A DNA stretch of 64,000 nucleotides, taken from positions 682,001-746,000 of the forward strand of contig CAWAZS010000004.1 of assembly GCA_963786625.1 (NCBI GenBank). Reading direction: 5' to 3'. This DNA comes from CAIWHR01 sp963786625. Lineage in GTDB: Bacteria > Pseudomonadota > Gammaproteobacteria > Burkholderiales > Casimicrobiaceae. Positions 38,893 through 46,259 of the stretch are shown in pieces (positions within the stretch are counted from its first letter, which is position 1; each line of letters opens with the position of its first letter). The position numbers were made by a program, and so were the translations under genes. Under the pieces are notes generated by a model that saw nothing but the letters and a program-made list of their open reading frames with translations, had not been told where the DNA came from and made no database searches.

Positions 38893-38930
38893 GGGCCGCG
38901 CCGCTCACGCGAATGTAGCGTTAACAGGCC

Positions 38931-39497
38931 CTAGCCCTTCCGCTTCAGCCGCTCGGTGAAGTGCTTGCGGAACTTCGCGACCTTGGGCGCGACCACCAGC
39001 GAGCAGTAGGGCTGGCGCGCGTTCCGCGCGAAGTACTCCTGGTGGTAGTCCTCGGCCTCGTGGAACTGCGCGGCGCCGGCGATCTCGGTGACGATCGGAT
39101 CCTTCCAGAGTCCCGCCGCCGAGAGCTCTCCGATCACGCTCTCGGCGATCGCGCGCTGCTCGGGGCTCTGGCAGAAGATCACCGAGCGGTACTGGGTTCC
39201 GACGTCGTTGCCCTGCCGGTCGGGGGTCGTCGGGTCGTGGATCGTGAAGAACACGGTGAGGAGGTCGCGAAACGGGAGGCGCGCGGGGTCGAAGGCGATG
39301 CGCACGACTTCGGCGTGACCGGTCGCCCCGCTGCACACGTCGTCGTAGGTCGGCGCCGGCGTGCGCCCGCCCGCATAACCCGATTCGACGGACTGTACGC
39401 CGGCAAGCTCGTCGAAGACGGCTTCGAGACACCAGAAGCAGCCGCCGCCGAGCACGGCCGTTTCCACGACGGGGGACGCGGGCTCTCTGGACGTCAT
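38931..39497 (-). CDS. msrA: Peptide-methionine (S)-S-oxide reductase
   Basis: Repairs oxidised methionine in proteins. 188 residues with the catalytic GGCFWCLEAVF near residue 20, SGYAGG, and DYHQEYFARN near the C-terminus. ATG 39497 is preceded by AAAGGAG; longer upstream frames are not supported. No msrB is adjacent. Confidence 0.96.
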   Translation of the reverse strand: MTSREPASPVVETAVLGGGCFWCLEAVFDELAGVQSVESGYAGGRTPAPTYDDVCSGATGHAEVVRIAFDPARLPFRDLLTVFFTIHDPTTPDRQGNDVGTQYRSVIFCQSPEQRAIAESVIGELSAAGLWKDPIVTEIAGAAQFHEAEDYHQEYFARNARQPYCSLVVAPKVAKFRKHFTERLKRKG

Positions 39498-39597
39498 CGC
39501 GGGCTCCTTTGCTCGTGGGAGGGTGCGGCTGCGCGTGGCAGATCGGCATCGGTCGTCCGCGCACGGCCGGAGCTTACAACGAACCCCGCGGGGGCCG

Positions 39598-39606
39598 TGC
39601 GATAAT
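39598..39606 (+). promoter_or_regulatory. Extended -10 promoter for the YihY gene
   Basis: TGCGATAAT, 40 bp before the GTG start. The same nine bases precede the YdcH gene (57817-57825). Confidence 0.45.
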
Positions 39607-39645
39607 CGAGCGGAACGTACTCGCCGGGCTGCATCCGGCCGCTTC

Positions 39646-40518
39646 GTGAAGGGAAATTCCTCGATTCTTGCGCGTAGCGCCCGCGCCGTCGCGTTCGTCC
39701 GCCGCGTCGTGTCCCATACGCGGGACATCCGGGTTGCGCGCACCGCCGGCAGCCTGGCGTTCACGACGCTCCTCGGCCTCGTTCCGCTGGCGACCGTCGC
39801 GTTCGCGTTCGTCGCGCGATTTCCGATCTTCCAGCAATGGCTCGACGCGCTGGAGCCGTTCCTGCTCGAGTACATGCTTCCCGGCAGCGCCAACGCCGTC
39901 GTCCACACCTACATCCGCGAATTCGCCGAAAAGGCCGCCGGGCTCACCGGCGTGTCGATCGCGTTCATCGTCGTCACGGCGGTGCTGATGATCGCCACCG
40001 TCGAGCGTGAGGTCAACGCGATCTGGGGGGTCGCGCGCGCCCGGCCGCTCGCGCGCCGGCTCGTCGTCTACGCGATTGGCGCGACCGCCGGGCCGGTCCT
40101 CGTCGGCGCGAGCATTTCGGTGACGACGTGGCTGCTCACCCAGTCGCTCGCCGCGGTGCCGCTGCGGACGACGCTCGCCGACCTCGCGCTCCCGGCGCTG
40201 CCGCTGGCGTTCTCCACGCTGGCGCTGGCGCTGCTCTACGTGATCGTCCCGCAGCGGCACGTTCCCTGGCGGCACGCCTTCGCCGGCGCCCTCGTCGCGG
40301 CGCTCGCGTTCGAGGGCGCCAAGCTCGGCTTCGCGTTCTATCTGACGCAGGTGCCGACGTACGAGCTCGTCTATGGCGCGCTCGCGGCGCTGCCGGTGTT
40401 CCTCATCTGGATCTATCTGTGCTGGCTCATCGTGCTGACCGGCGCGGCGATCACCGCGACGCTCACTCTGCCCGCCGAGCCGGCGCCGCAGCGCCGGTCC
40501 GACCCTGCGCCGTCGTGA
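39646..40518 (+). CDS. YihY/BrkB family membrane protein
   Basis: 290 residues, six or so membrane helices. VARTAGSLAFTTLLGLVPLATVAFAF is the family N-terminal region, and the C-terminus has YGALAALPVFLIWIYLCWLIVLTGA. Once annotated as ribonuclease BN, the family is now regarded as inner-membrane proteins of unclear function. GTG 39646 is chosen because no ATG lies before the first helix except one 41 codons upstream that overlaps the promoter. Confidence 0.88.
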   Translation: MKGNSSILARSARAVAFVRRVVSHTRDIRVARTAGSLAFTTLLGLVPLATVAFAFVARFPIFQQWLDALEPFLLEYMLPGSANAVVHTYIREFAEKAAGLTGVSIAFIVVTAVLMIATVEREVNAIWGVARARPLARRLVVYAIGATAGPVLVGASISVTTWLLTQSLAAVPLRTTLADLALPALPLAFSTLALALLYVIVPQRHVPWRHAFAGALVAALAFEGAKLGFAFYLTQVPTYELVYGALAALPVFLIWIYLCWLIVLTGAAITATLTLPAEPAPQRRSDPAPS

Positions 40519-40639
40519 CGCGATGACGCAACGCGCGCTGCGCCGGCATCGGCGACCGGGGTCGGCAGTTTCGCATCGGCTGCCGCGCCGCATCCGTCAC
40601 CGAATCCGGTACTCGCTTGCCGAATCGTAGCCGCCACGC

Positions 40640-40645
40640 TACATT
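40640..40645 (+). promoter_or_regulatory. Possible -10 (TACATT) for the exbBD operon
   Basis: CGCTACATTCGG lies 34 bp before the exbB GTG and resembles the CGCTAGAATCG elements elsewhere in the window. Confidence 0.35.
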
Positions 40646-40678
40646 CGGGGCACCTTTTTGCATCGGAGCGCATCCACC

Positions 40679-41284
40679 GTGTGGTCCATCGTTCAAGCAG
40701 CCGGCTGGCCGATCTGGCCGCTGATCTTCGCTTCGGTCATCGCGCTGGCGCTGATTCTCGAGCGACTGTGGTCGCTGCGCCAGAGCGTCGTCGCGCCGCC
40801 CGACCTCGTCGACCGCGTGCTCGCCGAATACCGGCAGAACGGCGCGACGCCCGAGCTCGTCGCGAGGACTGCGCAGCGCGGGCCGCTCGGACGGATCCTC
40901 GCCGCGGGCCTCGCCAACGTGAAGAGCCCGCGCCCGGTGATCAAGGAAGTGATCGAGGAGGTGGGGCGCGTGGTCACCCACGATCTCGAGCGCTTCCTCA
41001 CGACGCTCGGCACGATCGCCGCGATGGCGCCGCTGCTCGGGCTCTTCGGGACGGTCGTCGGAATGATCGAGATCTTCGGCTCGCAGGGCATCACGGGCTC
41101 CAATCCGATCCAGCTCGCGCACGGGATCTCGGTCGCGCTGTACAACACCGCGTTCGGCCTGATCGTCGCGATCCCGAGCATGATCTTCTACCGCCACTTC
41201 CGCGCGACCGTGGACAGCCTCGTCGTCGAGATGGAACAGCAGGCGATCAAGCTCGTGGACTTCGTCCACGGCGAGCGCAGGTAG
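40679..41284 (+). CDS. exbB: ExbB/TolQ family proton channel protein
   Basis: 201 residues from GTG 40679 with GGAG upstream. Three membrane segments (about 10-27, 110-130, 150-175), with the conserved PLLGLFGTVVGMIEIF helix and the AIPSMIFYRHF end. With ExbD it forms a proton-driven motor at the inner membrane that energises TonB-type transport or related envelope tasks. No tonB is present here. First gene of exbB-exbD-lpxK-Trm112-kdsB. Confidence 0.92.
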   Translation: MWSIVQAAGWPIWPLIFASVIALALILERLWSLRQSVVAPPDLVDRVLAEYRQNGATPELVARTAQRGPLGRILAAGLANVKSPRPVIKEVIEEVGRVVTHDLERFLTTLGTIAAMAPLLGLFGTVVGMIEIFGSQGITGSNPIQLAHGISVALYNTAFGLIVAIPSMIFYRHFRATVDSLVVEMEQQAIKLVDFVHGERR

Positions 41285-41290
41285 CCGGCG

Positions 41291-41713
41291 ATGAACCTCC
41301 GCGGCCTCCGGCCCAGGGACGATCCCGAGATCAACTTCATCCCGCTGATCGACGTCCTGCTCGTCATCCTGATTTTCCTGATGGTGACGACCACCTACCA
41401 GCGCGTCGCCGAGCTGCAGATCACGCTGCCGGAAGCCGACGCCGAACCGGTCAAGGAACGGCCGCGGGAGATCAACGTCGGCATCGACGCGCAAGGGCGC
41501 TACGTCATCAACCGGACGGTGTTCACGTTCACCAGCGCGGCCGCGCTGGCGGACACGCTCAAGCAGGCCGGCGGCGACGCGAAGGACCCCGTCGTCATCA
41601 TCAACGCCGACGCCAATGCGACGCACCAGGCGGTGATCCGCGTCATGGAGGCCGCCCGGGTCGCGGGGTACGTCCACATCACGTTCGCGACGCAGTCCCC
41701 GCCTCCCAAATGA
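41291..41713 (+). CDS. exbD: ExbD/TolR family protein
   Basis: 140 residues: short cytoplasmic lead, one helix with the essential Asp in INFIPLIDVLLVILIFLMV, and a periplasmic domain ending with RVMEAARVAGYVHITFAT. Partner of ExbB, 6 bp downstream of it. Confidence 0.94.
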   Translation: MNLRGLRPRDDPEINFIPLIDVLLVILIFLMVTTTYQRVAELQITLPEADAEPVKERPREINVGIDAQGRYVINRTVFTFTSAAALADTLKQAGGDAKDPVVIINADANATHQAVIRVMEAARVAGYVHITFATQSPPPK

Positions 41714-41745
41714 CGGTTTGACGCGCGCTTGCGGGCGCGAACGTC

Positions 41746-42768
41746 GTGACGCTTGCCGATCGACTCGTCGCCGACTGGTATTCGCCGCGGTGCTCGGCGC
41801 TCGCCGCGGCGCTGTGGCCGCTCTCGCTGGCGTTTCGCGCCGTGGTTGCGCTGCGGCGCATGCTCTACCGCCGCGGGATCCTTCCCGCGGTGCGGCTTGC
41901 CGCTCCGGTGGTCGTCGTCGGCAACATCACGGTGGGCGGCAGCGGCAAGACGCCTCTCGTTGCCGCGCTTGCACGCGAGCTCGCGCGGCGCGGCCATCGT
42001 CCGGGCATCGTCAGCCGGGGCTACGGACGCGTGAGCCGGGACCGCGCGCCGATCGCGGTCGCCGTCGACGACGATCCCGATCGGGTGGGCGACGAGCCGC
42101 TGCTTCTGGCGCGCGCGGGCTTTCCCGTCGTCGTCGCCGGCGACCGCGTGGCCGCCGGCCGTGCGCTGCTCGCCGGTCATCCGGAATGCGACGTGATCCT
42201 CGCCGATGACGGTCTGCAGCATTACCGGCTGGCGCGCGACGTGGAGGTTGCCGTGGTCGACACGGCGCGCGTGCCGGGCAGGTCCTGGCTGCTGCCCGCG
42301 GGTCCGCTGCGCGAGCCGCCGTCGCGGCTCGCCGAGGTCGATGCCGTCGTCGCGCTGGTGCCGGTGGGCGGGACCGTGCCCGCGAGCCTGCCCGGCGCGT
42401 TCGCGATGACGCTCACAGGCGACGTCTTCGTGCGCGTCGCCGACCCGCGCATCACGGCGCCCGCCACGCAGTTCACGGGCCCGGGCGTGCACGCGCTCGC
42501 CGGGATCGGCCATCCGGCGCGCTTCTTCGCGCAGCTCGCGCAGCTGGGCATCGCGGCGGCCGCGCATCCGTTTCCCGACCATCATCGCTTCGCGGCCGGC
42601 GACCTCGCCATCGCCGACGCCGGCGCGATCCTGATGACCGAGAAGGACGCGGTAAAATGCGCAGCGTTCGCCGATGCGCGCTGCTGGTACCTGCGTGTCG
42701 AGGCGCGCGTCGACGACAGGCTCGTCACCCTGATCGAAGGAATGCTCCATGGACCCCAAGCTGCTTGA
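41746..42768 (+). CDS. lpxK: Tetraacyldisaccharide 4'-kinase
   Basis: Phosphorylates the lipid A disaccharide to lipid IVA. 340 residues from GTG 41746. The unusual P-loop VVGNITVGGSGKTPLVAAL is at about residue 57-75, RGYGRVSRD follows, and the Asp-rich CDVILADDGLQHYRLARD is typical. The C-terminus has MTEKDAVKCAAFA. The last 20 bases overlap the next gene. Confidence 0.96.
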   Translation: MTLADRLVADWYSPRCSALAAALWPLSLAFRAVVALRRMLYRRGILPAVRLAAPVVVVGNITVGGSGKTPLVAALARELARRGHRPGIVSRGYGRVSRDRAPIAVAVDDDPDRVGDEPLLLARAGFPVVVAGDRVAAGRALLAGHPECDVILADDGLQHYRLARDVEVAVVDTARVPGRSWLLPAGPLREPPSRLAEVDAVVALVPVGGTVPASLPGAFAMTLTGDVFVRVADPRITAPATQFTGPGVHALAGIGHPARFFAQLAQLGIAAAAHPFPDHHRFAAGDLAIADAGAILMTEKDAVKCAAFADARCWYLRVEARVDDRLVTLIEGMLHGPQAA

Positions 42769-42928
42769 GATTCTGGTCTGCCCGGTCACCAAGGGCCCGC
42801 TCGTCTACGACAAGGAGAAGCAGGAGCTGATCTCGAAATCGGCGCGACTCGCCTACCCGATCCGCGACGGCATCCCGGTGATGCTGGAGGACGAGGCGCG
42901 CCGGCTCGAGCCCGCCGAATACGAGTAG
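42749..42928 (+). CDS. Trm112 family small protein (YcaR-like)
   Basis: 59 residues: MDPKLLEILVCPVTKGPLVY, then AYPIRDGIPVMLEDEARRL. The fold is a small zinc-ribbon-like domain, here with only one of the usual cysteines. It is regularly encoded between lpxK and kdsB in proteobacteria; its role in bacteria is unsettled. The start overlaps the lpxK end by 20 bp, suggesting translational coupling. Confidence 0.93.
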   Translation: MDPKLLEILVCPVTKGPLVYDKEKQELISKSARLAYPIRDGIPVMLEDEARRLEPAEYE

Positions 42929-42967
42929 ATCAGCGGGCCGCGCGCACGCGCAGCGGGCAGCGACATC

Positions 42968-43732
42968 GTGTTCACCGTCATCATTCCCGCGCGCTACGGC
43001 TCGACGCGCCTGCCGGGCAAGCCGCTGGCGGATCTCGCCGGCAAGCCGATGGTCGTGCGCGTCGCCGAGCGTGCGCAGCGCGCGGGCGCGCTGCGCGTCG
43101 TCGTCGCCACCGACGACCGCCGGATCGAGGCGTCGGTCCAGGCGCACGGCATCGCGGCGTGCCTCACCCGCGCCGATCACCCGACCGGCACCGATCGGCT
43201 CGCGGAGGCGGCGCAGCGGCTGGGACTCGCCGACGACGCGATCGTCGTCAACGTGCAGGGGGACGAACCGCTGCTCGCGCCGGAGCTGATCCGGGCGATG
43301 GCCGATCTGCTCGCCGCGCACCCCGACGCGGCGATCGCCACTGCCTGCCACGCGATCGCCGATCCCGCGGAGGCCTTCAACCCGAACGTCGTCAAGGTGG
43401 TGCTGGACCGGCGGCGCTATGCGCTCTATTTCAGCCGCGCGACGATTCCGTGGGCCCGCGAGGCTTTCGCCGCGGGGCGCGACGCGCTGCCGGCGGGGCT
43501 GCCCATGTACCGCCATTACGGGCTCTACGCGTATCGCGTCGGGTTTCTCCGCGCATTCCCCGCGCTCGCCAGCGCGCCGATCGAGCGCTTCGAGGCGCTG
43601 GAGCAGCTGCGCGCGCTGTGGCACGGGTTCCGCATCATTGTCGAGATCACGGCGGGCACGCCGGCGCCGGGCGTGGACACGCCCGAGGACCTCGAGCGCG
43701 TGCGCGCGATCTTCGCCGCCGGGGAACCCTGA
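42968..43732 (+). CDS. kdsB: 3-deoxy-manno-octulosonate cytidylyltransferase
   Basis: Activates KDO to CMP-KDO for lipopolysaccharide core synthesis. 254 residues from GTG 42968. IIPARYGSTRLPGKPL opens the nucleotide site; VVVATDDRRI, DHPTGTDRLAEAA and VNVQGDEPL with the metal-binding Asp follow, and HYGLYAYRVGFL is present. Works with LpxK in envelope lipid synthesis. Confidence 0.97.
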   Translation: MFTVIIPARYGSTRLPGKPLADLAGKPMVVRVAERAQRAGALRVVVATDDRRIEASVQAHGIAACLTRADHPTGTDRLAEAAQRLGLADDAIVVNVQGDEPLLAPELIRAMADLLAAHPDAAIATACHAIADPAEAFNPNVVKVVLDRRRYALYFSRATIPWAREAFAAGRDALPAGLPMYRHYGLYAYRVGFLRAFPALASAPIERFEALEQLRALWHGFRIIVEITAGTPAPGVDTPEDLERVRAIFAAGEP

Positions 43733-43876
43733 TCCGGCGCGATTGACCGACCGGCGGATTGCGGACAGAATCGCCGGCGGAATGCGCGAATGGGATCGTG
43801 TGCCGGAGCCTGGCCCGGCGCCGCCACGCCGCTCGCGTCGTTCCCCGCCTCAGGGCCCGCGCAACGATACGCAATC

Positions 43877-44534
43877 ATGCGACTGATACTCCTCGGCCCG
43901 CCGGGCGCCGGCAAAGGCACGCAGGCCAACTTCATCACGCAGGCGTACGGGATTCCCCAGATATCGACGGGCGACATGCTGCGCGGCGCGATCGCCGCGG
44001 GCACGCCGATCGGCGTCGCCGCCAAGAAGGTGATGGACACGGGCAACCTGGTGTCCGACGACATCATCATCGCGCTGGTCAAGGACCGGCTGACGCGCGC
44101 CCGACTGCGCGAAAGGCTACCTGTTCGACGGCTTTCCGCGGACGATTCCGCAAGCCGACGCCGTGCGGGATGCCGGCGTGGCCATCGACTATGTGCTGGA
44201 GATCGACGTTCCCGACGCGTCGATCATCGAGCGGATGAGCGGGCGCCGGGTCCACATGGCGTCGGGCCGCACCTACCACGTCCGCTACAACCCTCCGCGT
44301 GTCGCCGGCAAGGACGACGTCACCGGCGAGGCGCTGATCCAGCGCGACGACGATCGCGAGGACACCGTCCGGAAGCGCCTCGACGTCTACCGTGCGCAGA
44401 CCAGGCCGCTGATCGAGTACTACGCGAAGTGGGCGGCGAGCGGCGACGCGCGCGCGCCGAAATACCGGAGGGTCGACGGCATGGGCGGCGTCGAGGCGAT
44501 CCGCGACGCCTGCCTCGCGGCGCTGAAGAGCTGA
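43877..44534 (+). pseudogene. adk: Adenylate kinase, single +1 frameshift
   Basis: Interconverts AMP and ATP with ADP; normally essential. The N-terminal part (MRLILLGPPGAGKGTQANFI, P-loop; ISTGDMLRGAI, AMP site) is in one frame to about 44098. From there the family sequence PDCAKGYLFDGFPRTIPQAD continues only if one base is dropped near 44098-44101, and then runs to the stop at 44534. The lid region is the long type (RRVHMASGRTYHVRYNPP). The corrected length is 218 residues, the normal size. Confidence 0.93.
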
Positions 44535-44562
44535 ACCCCACTGTCATCTCCCGGTGAAGACC

Positions 44563-45825
44563 ATGTCCCGACGCAACGCGTTCTATGCCCAGTCCGGCGG
44601 CGTGACCGCCGTCATCAACGCGAGCGCCGCCGGCGTCATCGAGACGGCGCGCAAGCACAAGGACCGCATAGGCCGGGTCTACGCGGGCCGCAACGGCATC
44701 ATCGGCGCGCTGACCGAGGACCTGATCGACACCGGCAAGGACAGCGCCCGCGCGATCGCGGCGCTGAAGCACACGCCGGCCGGCGCGTTCGGCTCGTGCC
44801 GATACAAGCTCAAGGGCCTGGACGAGAGCCGCGCGCAGTTCGAGCGGCTGATCGAGGTGTTCCGCGCCCACGACATCGGTTACTTCTTCTACAACGGCGG
44901 CAACGACTCGGCCGACACCTGCCTCAAGGTGTCGCAGATCTCGCAGCTTCTGGGCTATCCGCTCATCGCCGTCCACGTGCCGAAGACGGTCGACAACGAC
45001 CTGGCCGTCACCGACAACTGCCCGGGCTTCGGGTCGGTGGCGAAGTACGTCGCGACATCGATGCGCGAGGCGGCATTCGACGTCGCGTCGATGGCGTTGA
45101 CGTCGACCAAGGTCTTCGTGCTCGAGGTGATGGGCCGGCATGCCGGCTGGATCACGGCTGCCGTCGGGATGGCCGAGGATGCGCAGACGCCGATCCCGCT
45201 GTTGCTGCTGTTCCCGGAGATCGCGTTCGACGAGGCGAAATTCCTCGCGGCCGTCGACGCCAGGGTGCAGCGCCACGGCTACTGCTGCGTCGGAGTGTCG
45301 GAAGGGTTGAAGAACGCGGCAGGCGAGCTGATGGCGGAAGCGGGCACGAAGGACGCGTTCGGCCACGCGCAGCTCGGCGGGGTCGGGCCGATGATCGCGG
45401 GCATCGTCAAGGACCGGCTCAAGTACAAGTATCACTGGGCCGTCGCCGACTACCTGCAGCGCGCGGCGCGGCACATCGCGTCGAAGACCGACCTCGAGCA
45501 CAGTTACGCGGTCGGCAAGGCGGCCGTCGAGCTCGCGCTGGCCGGGCGCAACGCCGTGATGCCGGCGATCGTGCGCACGTCCGACAAGCCGTACCGCTGG
45601 AAGATCGTCGCGGCGCCGCTCGCCAGCGTCGCCAACGTCGAGAAGATGCTGCCCCGCGACTACATCAGCGCCGACGGCTTCGGCATCACCGGCAAGGCCC
45701 GCGCGTATCTGGCGCCGCTGATCCGCGGCGAGGACTACCCGCCGTTCAAGGACGGGCTGCCGCAGTACGTGCGGCTCCGGAACGTCGCGGTGCCGAAGAA
45801 GCTCGCGAAGGATTTCAAAGTCTGA
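44563..45825 (+). CDS. pfp: Pyrophosphate-dependent 6-phosphofructokinase
   Basis: Phosphorylates fructose 6-phosphate with PPi instead of ATP, reversibly. 420 residues. Two positions mark PPi use. The loop FFYNGGNDSAD has Asp where ATP enzymes have Gly. HVPKTVDNDLAVTDNCPGFGS has the Lys typical of PPi enzymes, with the catalytic Asp. MGRHAGWI (substrate site) follows. The start ATG 44563 is preferred over GTG 44554. The next gene is a membrane H+-pyrophosphatase; the pair links glycolytic flux to PPi and proton energetics, as reported for pfp-hpp in methanotrophs. Confidence 0.94.
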   Translation: MSRRNAFYAQSGGVTAVINASAAGVIETARKHKDRIGRVYAGRNGIIGALTEDLIDTGKDSARAIAALKHTPAGAFGSCRYKLKGLDESRAQFERLIEVFRAHDIGYFFYNGGNDSADTCLKVSQISQLLGYPLIAVHVPKTVDNDLAVTDNCPGFGSVAKYVATSMREAAFDVASMALTSTKVFVLEVMGRHAGWITAAVGMAEDAQTPIPLLLLFPEIAFDEAKFLAAVDARVQRHGYCCVGVSEGLKNAAGELMAEAGTKDAFGHAQLGGVGPMIAGIVKDRLKYKYHWAVADYLQRAARHIASKTDLEHSYAVGKAAVELALAGRNAVMPAIVRTSDKPYRWKIVAAPLASVANVEKMLPRDYISADGFGITGKARAYLAPLIRGEDYPPFKDGLPQYVRLRNVAVPKKLAKDFKV

Positions 45826-46259
45826 GGTCCGCGGCTGCGGGTCCGTATTGGGGTCGTATTGCGGTCGGTGCAGGTTATCCGGCGGATCGGTCCTGCCGGA
45901 TAACCTGCACTGACCCCAGTTCCCGGACCATGCCTGGGTGCCGGTAACCGAATGGTTGCGCGGCTCCCATGACGAGGTCATGGGGCTGGTGAGGAAGGCG
46001 AACGCGAAGCAGCCCGGGTGCAGCGCGCGGGTCAACATCGCGCAGCAAGATCGCCCGGACAGCCGCGCCACTCGACTTCCGCGGGGTCTAGCTGGCAAAA
46101 TAGCGTGTTTGCCAGGCGGCGCACCGGTGCCCGGGACGCTGCCAGCGGGACGGGCGCGGCCGGCCAACGGCGGCGCCCCGGCTGACGGGCCGGCCACAGG
46201 CCCCGCGCCGCGGTTCCCTCACGGTTTCTTGCCATTCCATAGGGTTAGGGAGAATCACC
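45826..46259. other. Intergenic region pfp to hppA
   Basis: 434 bp. It carries the palindromic repeat at 45860-45918. The remaining 340 bp contain no credible gene; a GGGAG ribosome binding site precedes hppA (46250-46254). Confidence 0.6.
45860..45918. repeat. Palindromic repeat related to the one at 3742-3791
   Basis: Arms 45860-45883 and 45895-45918 pair at 22 of 24 positions with an 11-base loop. Leader GTATTGGGGTCG and outer arm T(G)GGGTC match the first element, while the inner arm sequence differs. This suggests a family with a conserved head and variable core. Confidence 0.8.

Noticed and set aside
38820..38918. Possible frameshift at the end of the MFS transporter
   Set aside because: The last 20 residues are unusual, but no alternative frame gives a clearly better family ending, so I did not count it among the indels.
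46032..46235. 67-codon minus-strand frame upstream of hppA
   Set aside because: Arg/Pro-rich, no ribosome binding site, no terminator.
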